From contig NZ_JAQVKP010000005.1 of NCBI RefSeq assembly GCF_028694605.1, forward strand, positions 17,755 to 81,754: 64,000 nt of DNA, read 5' to 3'. This document shows, piece after piece, positions 1 to 9,345 of this stretch. The notes below the pieces were generated by a model, which had not been told where the DNA came from, searched no databases, and saw only the letters and a list, made by a program, of their open reading frames with translations. How positions within the stretch are numbered: the first letter of the stretch is position 1; each line of letters opens with the position of its first letter. Both the position numbers and the translations under genes were made by a program. The stretch is from Sulfurimonas sp. (GTDB lineage: Bacteria > Campylobacterota > Campylobacteria > Campylobacterales > Sulfurimonadaceae).

Positions 1-551
1 TTCAGTGTTACATCCTCACCGTCAAGTTTTAATGTTCCAACTGTTTCAAGAGAAGTTATTTTTACACTCGCCAATGTATCAGACGAATCTGCCGCATCAA
101 TAAATCCAAACTCACCTGCAGTAAATGCATGTGCCGTGTCTTCAGCTGTTGTTACTGTATTATCCGTACCGGTAGGCAAGTCGTTTACCGGAGTTACATC
201 AATCGTCATTGTCTGAGGAGTTTCATCTACACCGCCGTTGTTATCAACAACTGCAAATTCAAACGAATCATATCCTGTACCGCTCTGGTTTGCTGCCGGT
301 GTAAATGTTAACAATCCGTCATTTATATCCGCTACTGAAATTACTTGGTTCAGTGTTACATCCTCACCGTCAAGTTTTAATGTTCCAACTGTTTCAAGAG
401 AAGTTATTTTTACACTCGCCAATGTATCAGACGAATCTGCCGCATCAATAAATCCAAACTCACCTGCAGTAAATGTATGTGCCGTGTCTTCAGCTGTTGT
501 TACTGTATTATCCGTACCGGTAGGCAAGTCGTTTACCGGAGTTACATCAAT
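1..551. repeat. Near-identical tandem repeat inside the adhesin gene (348 bp period)
   Basis: Positions 1-203 and 349-551 match at all but one base (C at 128, T at 476). The period is 348 bp, or 116 codons, so it codes for one Ig-like domain per unit and stays in frame. The repeat array probably continues to the left of the window. Near-identity at DNA level means recent duplication or gene conversion, as is usual for bacterial adhesin repeats. Confidence 0.9.
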
Positions 552-1628
552 ATTTACCACACCAGTATCACTAAACTCCCCATCTGTAACAGTATATTCA
601 AACGATGCAGCATCACCATTGTAATTACTATTTGGTGTAAACGTTACTGTTCCGTCTTCATTAAGCACAACAGTTCCGTTTACTGCGTTACTCACCCCGC
701 TGATAGTTAACTCATCACCTTCATCTATATCTTTATCATTGCCTAAAATATCTGCAGCAGTGAAAGTGATTGCACTATCTTCATCCGTTTGTGCGTTGTC
801 ATCATAAGCAGTAACAGGCTCATTAACATTATTTACAGAGACAGAAAGCAACTGTGTTGTGTAGTTTCCGTATGTATCCGTTACCGTTACATACATGTTG
901 TACTCGTTATCATTCTCTGCATCTTTTGGATTTTCAAAATCGGGAGACTCTTTAAAGGTAACTAGACCGGTGTTTGCATCAATATTGAAGTGTTCACTAT
1001 CCAAACCGGCTATACTGTACGTAACACTGCCCTCCGCCGTTGCCGTAACCTGAATGACAGGGATGGTATCATTCTCATCATAGATAACAACATTTGGAGA
1101 CGTGATAACAGGCTGTGGTATCTGCCCTGCATCATAGTTTGGCACGCTTCCAAAATCAGTTATGCCAAAACCAAGCTCACCGTTTGTGCCTCTGAAAAAA
1201 CCAAGAACGCTGGAGCTTGCCACTATATCTGTCTCAGTAAATGAAGAACTTCCCTCTGCTCCCTCTTCACCGGCTGCAGTTTCTAAATCCTCAGTATCGC
1301 CAGAGGCTGTCTTTAAGTCTTGAGCATCGCTAGAGGCTGTTTTTAAAGCACTACCCAAGCTCTCATCACTAGCCACGCTCTCCATCGCGTCTCTGCCATA
1401 TATGACAGAGCCATCCGCCAAAATCTTAAAGATGCCGTCATACGCTACTGCTTCAGGAAGCGCCAAAAACTTAATCTGAAAGAGTGCATTCGCATCGGTG
1501 CTGACAACTTGCTCATTTTCATAAACATAGCCCTCATAACCCGGTTCACGAACAGTTCCATCCACACCAACAATCTTGATATTACCTTCTGATACTTGTA
1601 TTTGTCCTATTACTTTTCCAGCTGCCAT
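1..1628 (-). CDS. Giant repeat adhesin with LapA-type retention module (N-terminal part, runs off left edge)
   Basis: Start of a large surface adhesin of the type I secreted, LapA-like class; about 542 codons lie in the window and the frame stays open to the left edge. The start ATG at 1628 is preceded by a strong GGAGGTG ribosome site. Residues 1-80 (beginning MAAGKVIGQIQVSEG) look like a retention module, the fold that plugs the outer-membrane TolC channel and keeps the adhesin on the cell. A TAAG tetrapeptide at residues 117-120 matches the di-alanine site cut by the periplasmic protease LapG. After it come a cadherin-like domain (about residues 155-260) and VCBS/tandem-95-type Ig-like repeats, including a nearly identical repeat pair. 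The calcium-binding RTX end and secretion signal would lie outside the window. Class confident; binding target unknown. Confidence 0.85.
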   Translation of the reverse strand, partial: MAAGKVIGQIQVSEGNIKIVGVDGTVREPGYEGYVYENEQVVSTDANALFQIKFLALPEAVAYDGIFKILADGSVIYGRDAMESVASDESLGSALKTASSDAQDLKTASGDTEDLETAAGEEGAEGSSSFTETDIVASSSVLGFFRGTNGELGFGITDFGSVPNYDAGQIPQPVITSPNVVIYDENDTIPVIQVTATAEGSVTYSIAGLDSEHFNIDANTGLVTFKESPDFENPKDAENDNEYNMYVTVTDTYGNYTTQLLSVSVNNVNEPVTAYDDNAQTDEDSAITFTAADILGNDKDIDEGDELTISGVSNAVNGTVVLNEDGTVTFTPNSNYNGDAASFEYTVTDGEFSDTGVVNIDVTPVNDLPTGTDNTVTTAEDTAHTFTAGEFGFIDAADSSDTLASVKITSLETVGTLKLDGEDVTLNQVISVADINDGLLTFTPAANQSGTGYDSFEFAVVDNNGGVDETPQTMTIDVTPVNDLPTGTDNTVTTAEDTAHAFTAGEFGFIDAADSSDTLASVKITSLETVGTLKLDGEDVTL

Positions 1629-1657
1629 GTCACACCTCCGAATTTAATTATGCGTAA

Positions 1658-1663
1658 ATTCTA
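1658..1663 (-). promoter_or_regulatory. -10 box of the adhesin gene
   Basis: Read on the minus strand, TAGAAT is preceded by TG one base upstream (extended -10). It lies about 30 bp before the ATG at 1628, giving a short leader that includes the GGAGGTG ribosome site. The adhesin therefore probably has its own promoter downstream of the CDF gene. No -35 box is evident. Confidence 0.5.
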
Positions 1664-1699
1664 ACATAGGCAATTTTTGAAGTAAATAGTACTTTGGTA

Positions 1700-2617
1700 T
1701 TAGTGCATAGAACAGCATCCTGTTTTTAGGTTGTATTTAATGCTCTCAGGCTGAAGGACGAAATGTGTAATTCCCGCTTTATGCAGCCTCTCTCTTATGT
1801 CCTCTAAAATTATCTCGATTTGGCTTAGGCATAAATCTTCTCTCAGCACTATATGGGCAGATCCGTAACACTCTCTTGAGTTTGGACGGTAAAGATGCAG
1901 GTCGTGAACAGAGGCGACTTCGTTTGAAACAAGAATAAGCTGTTCTATCTCTTTGATATCATCTTCATTTGCATCCATAAGTGAAAAAAATGATTTCCTA
2001 AGAAGCGGCAGTGTCTCTTTGATGATATAGATACTAAAGAGAAGCGATAAAAGAGTGTCGATAACAACGATACCAAAGAGGTAAATAACCACACCGCCTA
2101 CAACAACGCTTAGTGAGAGTGCCGCATCACCTAACATATGGAGATAGGCTGATTTTATATTTATATCTTCATGATGATGGTCGTTATGTTCATGGTGGTG
2201 GTGATGCTCTAGGTTTTTTTGACTCAAAAGCCACGTGCTGAGTGCATTGACTAAAAGTGCTATAAGAGATGCAGCTATAACGATTGGAGCATTTATCTCA
2301 TTTGGTATAAAGAGACGATGAAGTGATTCTGCCAAGATAAAAAGCATAGTCACAACCAAAAAGAGTGCATTTAAAAAAGCTGCCATCATCTCGGCTTTTA
2401 TATACCCAAACGTCATCGAATCTGTTGCTTTTTTGGCTCCATAAATGAGTGCGACAAGGGAAATAACGAGCGCTAAGACATCGCCGAGGTTATGAAGCGC
2501 ATCCGCCAAAAGTGCCATCGAACCACTATAAACACCGGCACTTATCTCAGCAACGACAAGTGAAATATTTAAAAAAATAACCTGCTTGAGTATCTTTTGT
2601 TTTTCATTTTCCTGCAT
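1700..2617 (-). CDS. Cation diffusion facilitator (CDF) family metal exporter
   Basis: Inner-membrane metal/proton antiporter, 305 residues, the usual size for CzcD/ZitB-type CDF proteins that export Zn2+ or related divalent metals. There are about six hydrophobic segments in the first 200 residues. LLADALHNLGD in the second helix carries the HxxxD metal site, and a matching HMLGDAALS motif lies in the fifth. Between helices IV and V is a histidine-rich loop (HHHHHEHNDHHHED), typical of zinc/cobalt carriers. The soluble C-terminal domain has the ferredoxin-like fold signature, and the protein ends in CCSMH, a possible extra metal site. It lies 6 bp downstream of the coiled-coil membrane gene, so the two are probably co-transcribed. 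Substrate metal cannot be fixed from sequence alone. Confidence 0.9.
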   Translation of the reverse strand: MQENEKQKILKQVIFLNISLVVAEISAGVYSGSMALLADALHNLGDVLALVISLVALIYGAKKATDSMTFGYIKAEMMAAFLNALFLVVTMLFILAESLHRLFIPNEINAPIVIAASLIALLVNALSTWLLSQKNLEHHHHHEHNDHHHEDINIKSAYLHMLGDAALSLSVVVGGVVIYLFGIVVIDTLLSLLFSIYIIKETLPLLRKSFFSLMDANEDDIKEIEQLILVSNEVASVHDLHLYRPNSRECYGSAHIVLREDLCLSQIEIILEDIRERLHKAGITHFVLQPESIKYNLKTGCCSMH

Positions 2618-2623
2618 TTAAAA

Positions 2624-3868
2624 CTAACTTTCCAGCTCTGTATATCTATTTTTAAGTTGTGCCTGTTTGGATAAAAATTTTAGATTTGAAGAGATAGCGT
2701 CCGCCTCACCGCCATGCATGCTCATCTTCTCCAATGATGCATCTATATCGCTCTTGAGTGTAGCCAAAAATGCATCCATCTGCTCTTTATTTTTCTGTAC
2801 TTGGTCTGCTTGTGCATTTTGCAGCTCTGAGACAATTATGCTTAGTTGCGACTGCGCTTTTATATAATCAAAGCGGATAGACTCTACCTCTTTGACAAGT
2901 TCTCTCATCATTGCAAAAACATCGTGCAAAGAGCTGTTTTGTGCTTGAAGCTCACTCATTTTTTTAGAAGATAAAAGCATCTGCTTCATAATCATCTCGC
3001 TCTGTTCTCGTATGCCACTAAGCTTGTTTTCACTCTCATAAAGCGAGGTACCGACACCCTCCGTATGTGATTTTAATGCTAATAGCTCTTTTTCAAAAGG
3101 TCTCAAAACATCTACAAGCTGTTCAAGTGTCTGCTTCGTGATAGTTTTTGCTATAGTTTGCGCCATTATGCCGATTTCTTGAATATCGTTTTTTAGCTCG
3201 CCTATCTCTTTTGCGATACCCTCTTTTGTATGCAGTGTTCTCTCTAGTGTTGCTTTTACCTTGTTAAAGTGGTCTTGTTCGGCGACACGGAAGATATCTA
3301 TATGTTTATGCACGACATTGTCAAGTGATGGAAGCTGTACCTCGGTAAAGTTTTCAAACGATCTGCTGACATCTTCATGCCATATCTGAAGCTTTTGAAA
3401 CTCCTCTAAAAACCTGTTTTGGTTTTCCAAAATCGCATCAAGGCTCTTTATATCATGGCGAAACTTCTCTCGCTGCTGCTCTTGTGATTCTCTATCCTCT
3501 TGTTGGCTCAAAATCATCTTTTTCTCTAGCTCCGCACTAAAGGCTTTGAGCTCTCGAAGCTCTTCTATAAGTGCTTTTGTGAACTCTTTTTCCATCTTTG
3601 CGTCATCTGAAATCTGGGTTTGATGTAAGATGTTGATAATAAAAAATAGAATCAAAGAGACCAAAACGGGGAAAAGACTCTCTTTGAGAACAAGAAGAGT
3701 TTGAGTGGCTTCTGGATGAGTAATGAAGTGTAACGTTGCACTGATAGCGCCTATCCCTATCATCAAAGGTGCATAGTTTATCTTATTTGGCTCTTTATAA
3801 ATGGAAATCTGTCTTAAAAAAAGCGCACCCATCAAAGCAAACGCAATGAGCAAATCAATATCAAACAT
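2624..3868 (-). CDS. Membrane-anchored coiled-coil protein of unknown function
   Basis: I do not recognise the family. The 414-residue protein has three hydrophobic segments in the first 85 residues (about 5-19, 35-50 and 62-82). A long, charged, heptad-rich region follows (about 95-400) with few prolines or glycines, as in a cytoplasmic coiled coil. It resembles chemoreceptor or tether coiled coils in composition, but the conserved receptor hairpin tip is absent, so I do not call it a chemoreceptor. It is immediately upstream of the CDF exporter on the same strand with a 6 bp gap. A scaffold or structural role at the membrane is only a guess. Confidence 0.6.
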   Translation of the reverse strand: MFDIDLLIAFALMGALFLRQISIYKEPNKINYAPLMIGIGAISATLHFITHPEATQTLLVLKESLFPVLVSLILFFIINILHQTQISDDAKMEKEFTKALIEELRELKAFSAELEKKMILSQQEDRESQEQQREKFRHDIKSLDAILENQNRFLEEFQKLQIWHEDVSRSFENFTEVQLPSLDNVVHKHIDIFRVAEQDHFNKVKATLERTLHTKEGIAKEIGELKNDIQEIGIMAQTIAKTITKQTLEQLVDVLRPFEKELLALKSHTEGVGTSLYESENKLSGIREQSEMIMKQMLLSSKKMSELQAQNSSLHDVFAMMRELVKEVESIRFDYIKAQSQLSIIVSELQNAQADQVQKNKEQMDAFLATLKSDIDASLEKMSMHGGEADAISSNLKFLSKQAQLKNRYTELES

Positions 3869-3912
3869 CTTTACATCCTTAAAATGGAGTGCAATTATTG
3901 TATCATAAAAAT

Positions 3913-4542
3913 TTATAAAACGATGTCTAGCAGCTCTTTTGGTTTTTTTGCAACCGTTTTTTCGTTACTCGAAGGTGTAAATCCCCACGTAACAAAAATG
4001 GGTTCGATGCCCGCCGAGCGTGCGCTTAAAACATCTTTTGAGTTATCCCCGACCATCCACGCTTTGTGGTTTTTACTCTCGTATCGGTAGTGATTGAGAA
4101 TGTGGTGAAGCATCTCCGGACTAGGCTTTGAGTTTGCAACTCTATCTGCACCTATGATGACATCAAAAAGGTGTTTCACGCCCAAATGTTCAAGCATTCT
4201 TAGGGCAAACTGCGTGGGTGCGTTGGTAGCAACGGAGATTTTCACACTTTTTGCGACAAGCGTTTTGAGTACCTCCTCAATCCCCTCGTAAAGTGTGACA
4301 TTTTGCACACATTGGGCATCATAATGGCTCTCGAAAAGCTCTCTGTCACGTTCAAGATAGATTTCTGTCTCATAAAAAAGCTTAGAGAGGTTGCGTACCT
4401 CCGCATTGATGGCTGCAACAACATACTCTTCGCTTACAGGCGGGAGGTTGTGGTTTTTTTCTCGTACATGGTTGATAGAAATCGTAATATCTTTTTTGGA
4501 GTCAAGCAGCGTGCCGTCCATATCAAAGATAACGATTTTCAT
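3913..4542 (-). CDS. HAD-superfamily phosphatase (phosphoglycolate phosphatase-like)
   Basis: A 209-residue HAD hydrolase of the Gph/PGP-like group. Motif I is FDMDGTLLDS at residues 5-14, with the nucleophile Asp6 and acid Asp8. Motif II is the VATNAPT stretch, motif III the lysine in KPSPEM, and motif IV GDNSKD. A helical cap sits between motifs I and II. Members of this group remove phosphate from small metabolites such as 2-phosphoglycolate; the true substrate cannot be told from motifs. It starts one base after the hemH stop on the same strand, so both are probably on one transcript. Confidence 0.85.
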   Translation of the reverse strand: MKIVIFDMDGTLLDSKKDITISINHVREKNHNLPPVSEEYVVAAINAEVRNLSKLFYETEIYLERDRELFESHYDAQCVQNVTLYEGIEEVLKTLVAKSVKISVATNAPTQFALRMLEHLGVKHLFDVIIGADRVANSKPSPEMLHHILNHYRYESKNHKAWMVGDNSKDVLSARSAGIEPIFVTWGFTPSSNEKTVAKKPKELLDIVL

Positions 4543-4543
4543 C

Positions 4544-5494
4544 TTATCTCATCTTTGCATAAAGCTCTACAAGCGCCTCTACAAAGTAGTCACTGTCATT
4601 TGGACATCTGCAAACTCTGTACTCTTTAAATCCTAACTCATGTGAGGCTTCACGGTACTCTATCTCAAGCTCAAAGTCTGTCTCGGAGTTATCAATCGTA
4701 AAGGCTATGGGAAAAATAACCACTCTTTTATTTTTCATCTCTTGAAGTTTCTCTTCCAAGGATGGTTTTAACCACTCCATCGGTCCTACTTTGGACTGAT
4801 ATGCAAGATGCACATGCGCAAACTTCATTCCATCATCTTCCAACATCTTTGTCAAAAGAGCGACATGCTTTTCTATATGTCTTTGGTAAGGGTCTCCTTT
4901 TTCTATCACTTTAAGGGGAAGTCCATGTGCGGAAAAAATGATGTCAAACCTAGAAGCCTCCTCATGCTTCACCTTCTCTTTTATACGCTCCAAAATCGCT
5001 TTGTTGTAGTTTTGGTTCTCAAAAAAGTGTTTTATCTCTACCAAAATGGCATCATCGCCGTTTAAGTGATACTGCTCTTCAAAATCTTCCAAAGAGGATT
5101 TGGTCGTGGTGGTAGAGTACTGGGGATAAAGCGGGATTAGATAAATCTTCTCAATATCTTGCCCTTTAAGCTTCTCTATAACCTCAGAAGCAAAGGGCGG
5201 TGTGTAGCGCATCGCAAAATCTACAATAATGTTTTCTCCAACCCTTGCTTGAAGCTTTGCAACAAGATTTTTGGTATGCCCTACAATGGGGGATTTGCCG
5301 CCGATTTGCCTATAAATCTCTTGAGATTTTTCCGTTCTTGTAAAAGTAATCATCTTTGCGATAAAACTTCTAAGCAGTGAGCTTCCGACTGTGATGATAT
5401 TTTTATCATTGAACATATTGGTTAGAAAAACTTCAACCTCTTCAAGGTTGTTTGGTCCGCCCATGTTAAGCAGAACAATAGCTTCTTTTTTCAT
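4544..5494 (-). CDS. hemH: Ferrochelatase
   Basis: Inserts Fe2+ into protoporphyrin IX, the last step of heme synthesis; membrane-associated. At 316 residues it has the usual bacterial length. The opening LLNMGGP is the family's N-terminal signature, the metal-inserting histidine lies in FSAHGLP, and the acidic motif NSETDFELEIEY supplies the second conserved site. The GGKSPI and YPQYS motifs are also present. It overlaps the upstream DUF2461 gene by 4 bp and is followed after one base by the HAD phosphatase. A nearby heme consumer is CcsBA, the cytochrome c synthase encoded two genes upstream. Confidence 0.96.
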   Translation of the reverse strand: MKKEAIVLLNMGGPNNLEEVEVFLTNMFNDKNIITVGSSLLRSFIAKMITFTRTEKSQEIYRQIGGKSPIVGHTKNLVAKLQARVGENIIVDFAMRYTPPFASEVIEKLKGQDIEKIYLIPLYPQYSTTTTKSSLEDFEEQYHLNGDDAILVEIKHFFENQNYNKAILERIKEKVKHEEASRFDIIFSAHGLPLKVIEKGDPYQRHIEKHVALLTKMLEDDGMKFAHVHLAYQSKVGPMEWLKPSLEEKLQEMKNKRVVIFPIAFTIDNSETDFELEIEYREASHELGFKEYRVCRCPNDSDYFVEALVELYAKMR

Positions 5495-6198
5495 TTTCCT
5501 TCTCCTTTTGCTCTTTGGCTCACTTCATACATCATCTGTTGCAAAGGTAACATCTCTTCATAGATTTTATATAGTGTATTGATAAGTTTTTCGCCACTTT
5601 CTATAAGTTCAGGCTCTAAAACTTTGTATGTTGCCATACCCTTATGCAAACTTAATTCCACACTTTGCATATCTGCGCTAAAGCCTTTTGGATACTTTTT
5701 GTACTCCCTGCCCATCGTGCTATAACCCAAAGAGTTCAGTTTTTCCAAAATGCCGTCAAGAGAGGCTCTTCTTTTGTCATCTTTAATGTACTCACGGTAA
5801 GCATCAAGCATAGGCTTGTTAAACCATCTCACGCCAACAGCTACAAAGAGTTCATCCGGAGAAAAGTGCATATAAAATGAGGATTTTTGCAGTCTGCATC
5901 CACTCCAGCCGCCCTGAGGAAAAATGACGCCGATTTTGGACTTTAGCGGCTCTTTGTTTTCGCCCATTCGTCTGACATCTCGGTACATCTTAAAGAGAGA
6001 TTTGTTGATTTTTGGCTCCGCTTCAACACTCGGCTCCAACGCCAAAAGATGCTCCCCCATCTCAACGACAAAGGCTTTGGATGGGTTTAGAATGGTTTTT
6101 TCGTACTCATCTCTATGCGCCTCAAACCACTCTTTGTTGTTGTTTTTGCGAATCTCTTTTAAAAAAGAAAGTGCGCCTTTAAAGCCTTGAAACTCCAT
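5491..6198 (-). CDS. DUF2461 (TIGR02453) family protein
   Basis: Conserved bacterial protein of 235 residues with no established function. The hallmark N-terminal pattern is present (FLKEIRKNNNKEWFEAHRD), as are FKMYRDVRR and the later GVIFPQGG and FYMHFSP segments. No signal peptide or membrane helix is seen, so it should be cytoplasmic. It sits between ccsBA (10 bp upstream) and hemH (4 bp overlap) on the same strand. This position within heme and cytochrome genes may just reflect tight packing. Function should be left as unknown. Confidence 0.85.
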   Translation of the reverse strand: MEFQGFKGALSFLKEIRKNNNKEWFEAHRDEYEKTILNPSKAFVVEMGEHLLALEPSVEAEPKINKSLFKMYRDVRRMGENKEPLKSKIGVIFPQGGWSGCRLQKSSFYMHFSPDELFVAVGVRWFNKPMLDAYREYIKDDKRRASLDGILEKLNSLGYSTMGREYKKYPKGFSADMQSVELSLHKGMATYKVLEPELIESGEKLINTLYKIYEEMLPLQQMMYEVSQRAKGEGK

Positions 6199-6208
6199 CT
6201 ATTCCCTT

Positions 6209-9200
6209 TTACGCCAGCTTTCTATTTCTAAACGCCACAGCAATCACCACAAAGAGTATCGCATAAGTTACAGGTACAAAATCGGGAATCGGTACCGGGT
6301 CTCCTTTTGCGTAGGAGTGCATGCCGGCTAAGTAGTAGTTTACTCCAAAGTATGTCATGATAACGGATGTATAAGCAAGCAGCGAGATAACGCTAAAGCT
6401 AAACTCACTGTAAATGGACTTAACAAACCGCAAGTGAACTACAGCGGCATAAACCAAAATCGTCACCAAAGCCCACGTCTCTTTTGGATCCCATCCCCAG
6501 TAGCGTCCCCAGCTCTCGTTTGCCCAGACACCGCCGATAAAGTTTCCAAGCGTTAAAAACGCAAGACCAATCATAAGCCCCATTTCGTTGATGGAGTTAA
6601 GCTCTTTGATGGAGAGAGAGATGTGTTTTTCATTGTTTTTAGTTTTAAAGACAAACAGAAGAATCGTTACAAATCCCAAAAGCGCACCAAGCCCCAAAAA
6701 GCCGTAACTTGCGGTAATGACGGCAACGTGGATACTTAGCCAGTAGGAGTTAAGTACCGGTACAAGGTTGGTTACTTGCGGGTTCATCCAGTTTAAATGT
6801 GCGACAAAAAGGATAAGTCCTGTCAAAACAGCGGTAGAAGCCATCGTCATAGAAGAACGTTTTGAGAATAACATCCCTGCCAAGATGGTTGCCCAGCTGA
6901 TGTAAATCATAGACTCATATCCATCAGACCACGGCGCATGCCCTGCAACGTACCATCTAAGCCCCAGTCCAAAAGTATGAATCAAGAAGAAGAGTGCCAA
7001 AATCCCCAAAGAGAGCTTTGAGAGGATGCTGATGTTCAGAGTCGGCTTAAGTATCTTGGTAAAACTTGCTATAAGCAGTATAAAACCTACTAAAAGATAA
7101 AGCGGATAGAGCCTCTCAAAGATATTTGCATGGTTATAGAACATCTCTGCTTGGATACGCTCTTCCGATGGAAGCACCGCTGCACCGTAAAATGCCTGAT
7201 AACTCGCTATTTTTGCTACAGCGCTATTTGCTTCACTCCAGTTGCCGCTCTTAAGTGCGGCGTCCAATGCAGAAAAGTACTCAAATGCTATATTTCGAAT
7301 CTTCTGAGCAGTTTCAGACTCAAATGTCTGAAGCGCTTCTACTGTTTCAAACCATTTATTGTTCACATCGTTTGGTTTTGGCCAGATTTTGATAAGCGCA
7401 CCGGAGTAAACTGCATAAGAGATGTTTACACGCTCATCTACTTCTAAAACCGCCTTGTCAAAAAGGTCTCTATGCTTTGGCTCTTTTCTTATAGCCTCAT
7501 TTACAGCTTCGGCAAGTTTGTACCCTTCAAGCCTCTCCGGAGCTTCAAAAAACTGCGAAAAAGAGGCATGTTTTGTATCTGATGGTACACCGATTCTTTT
7601 ATTTACCTCTTCATTTTTGGTTGCAATGATTTTCAAATCTCTATAAATCTCAGGTTTTAGCATCATCCCAAGCACAACTTGATTGTTGTTGAGTTTCTCC
7701 TCTCCGATGGCAACAGATGCTTTTTTATGAATCTTTGCAACAATCTCTCTTGAGAGGGTATCAAGCGGTTTCATCCTTCCGCCGCTATCTTGAATGATAA
7801 GCTCGCCAAACTGTGCGGCATGCTCTTTGTCAAAAGAGAGAATGGTTTTAAGTGCGGGATTTAGCTCTTGCGCGTAAGACGGCACAGTGCCAAAGAGCAC
7901 TCCTAAGCCAAGCAGAGCAGTTGCCATCTGCTGCGCACTTGCTTTTTTTGCTCTCTCAGAGAGCTGCGCAAAACGGTTGCTTCTTGAGAAGAGCGACCAA
8001 AACATTCCCAAACCTAAAAGAAAGTAGCCTATATACGACGGAAGCGTTCCTGGGTCGTTGTTGACTGATAGTATAGTTCCCATCTCATCTTGGTCATAAG
8101 ATGATTGGAAAAATCTATAGCCACGATGTTCTAAAATGTTGTTCATATAAATCCTATAAGGCATGCGGATATTTTTTTCGTTATCAACAAGCTCAACTTC
8201 ACTAGCATACGATGCAGGAGACATGGAGCCGGGGTATCTGTCCAGCTGAAAGTCGATGAGTTTGATTCCAAAAGGAAGCTCCAATCTCTTTGCACCGTAC
8301 GAAATATGAACATCCACGCCGTTGATGATATCGTGGCTCTCTTTTGCGATTCTGCCTGCTTGTCCAAACACCATAACTTCTTTTGTCATATCTGCGACTT
8401 TGACATTAAAGACAAACGCATCATTTCCTGGGCGCATCGGAGAAGCATTTGGATCTGAGATGATTTTTGGCGTTGCATGTTTGAAGTGGCTGCGTACAAC
8501 AAAATTGCTCCCTTGTGTGCCAAAAAGTGTTCTCGTACGGAGTTTGCTCTCTTGGCTTGAAGCTATCTCGCCCTGCTCTTTAGTGTCCATATTGAGGTAG
8601 AGCAGCGGTATATCGTGCTTCATAAAAAGCTCGCCGTTTTGGGAAAAGATGGAGATTGTCGGCACTAAAAACATTTTGCCTGAACCAAAATCTAAAGCGA
8701 ACTCGCTGTTTTCGTAAAATTCGCCTTTTTTAAGCCTGATAGGCTGGCTCGCATCGTTGCTTGCGACCATCATCTCTAAAATCTCTTCTCCGCCGTCACT
8801 CCCCTCTACAAGCGTCTCAATCGCATCAGGGATATACTGAGAGAGCTTTACCTCCACATTTTTACAGCCTGCATTAAGTGATGCAAAAAGAGAATTTTGA
8901 CTTTTTTTGGAGAGATAGACAGGTTTTGAAGTAGAGACGCTGTCTTCACCGGCTTTTGCACTTACGCTAAAGTAGTTTTCCATACTAATCATTGTTGTTG
9001 CCGTGTCACCCTCACGAATATGCATAGAGCCTTCAAATCCGATGTATCTTGTAACGGCAGCGCCAAAGAGGATAATTAAGAAAGAGAGATGAAAGATAAA
9101 AATAGGGGCTTTTTTTACGCTAAACATTTTAAATCTATAAATGTTTAATGCAAGATTAAGACCTAGAAGAGCCATAAGTATCTCAAACCACAAAGCGTTG

Positions 9201-9334
9201 TAAACCTCTGCTTTTGCGGTCATTGTTCCATAATCGTTCTCTATAAAAGTAGCATAACCAATCGCTGCTGCAAAGATAAGCAACATAACAATCGTACTTT
9301 TCATAGAGTGTAAAACCGAGAGAAGTTGTTTCAT
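6209..9334 (-). CDS. ccsBA: Cytochrome c synthase CcsBA (fused ResB-ResC, system II)
   Basis: Exports heme and attaches it covalently to CXXCH motifs of cytochromes c in the periplasm. This is the fused single-protein form, about 1041 residues. The ResB part (residues 1-470) has three early membrane helices, a long periplasmic domain and a fourth helix; a second periplasmic stretch follows; the CcsA/ResC part (about 740-1040) carries the remaining helices. The heme-binding WWD-type motif is visible as WGRYWGWDPKETWAL, with WYVAGHAPWSDGYESM as a conserved periplasmic histidine segment. I choose ATG 9334 because AAGGA (9344-9340) is well spaced for it but too close for ATG 9340. The window's c-type cytochromes (16897, 23979 and the CLGCH sensor) need this enzyme. 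Confidence 0.95.
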   Translation of the reverse strand: MKQLLSVLHSMKSTIVMLLIFAAAIGYATFIENDYGTMTAKAEVYNALWFEILMALLGLNLALNIYRFKMFSVKKAPIFIFHLSFLIILFGAAVTRYIGFEGSMHIREGDTATTMISMENYFSVSAKAGEDSVSTSKPVYLSKKSQNSLFASLNAGCKNVEVKLSQYIPDAIETLVEGSDGGEEILEMMVASNDASQPIRLKKGEFYENSEFALDFGSGKMFLVPTISIFSQNGELFMKHDIPLLYLNMDTKEQGEIASSQESKLRTRTLFGTQGSNFVVRSHFKHATPKIISDPNASPMRPGNDAFVFNVKVADMTKEVMVFGQAGRIAKESHDIINGVDVHISYGAKRLELPFGIKLIDFQLDRYPGSMSPASYASEVELVDNEKNIRMPYRIYMNNILEHRGYRFFQSSYDQDEMGTILSVNNDPGTLPSYIGYFLLGLGMFWSLFSRSNRFAQLSERAKKASAQQMATALLGLGVLFGTVPSYAQELNPALKTILSFDKEHAAQFGELIIQDSGGRMKPLDTLSREIVAKIHKKASVAIGEEKLNNNQVVLGMMLKPEIYRDLKIIATKNEEVNKRIGVPSDTKHASFSQFFEAPERLEGYKLAEAVNEAIRKEPKHRDLFDKAVLEVDERVNISYAVYSGALIKIWPKPNDVNNKWFETVEALQTFESETAQKIRNIAFEYFSALDAALKSGNWSEANSAVAKIASYQAFYGAAVLPSEERIQAEMFYNHANIFERLYPLYLLVGFILLIASFTKILKPTLNISILSKLSLGILALFFLIHTFGLGLRWYVAGHAPWSDGYESMIYISWATILAGMLFSKRSSMTMASTAVLTGLILFVAHLNWMNPQVTNLVPVLNSYWLSIHVAVITASYGFLGLGALLGFVTILLFVFKTKNNEKHISLSIKELNSINEMGLMIGLAFLTLGNFIGGVWANESWGRYWGWDPKETWALVTILVYAAVVHLRFVKSIYSEFSFSVISLLAYTSVIMTYFGVNYYLAGMHSYAKGDPVPIPDFVPVTYAILFVVIAVAFRNRKLA

Positions 9335-9345
9335 GAACATCCTTA

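Noticed and set aside
1-551. Repeat pair as CRISPR or mobile element
   Set aside because: The repeat is long, in frame and codes for one protein domain per unit.
1-710. Plus-strand ORFs over the adhesin repeats
   Set aside because: They mirror the repeated minus-strand gene, which has a start, a ribosome site and domain matches.
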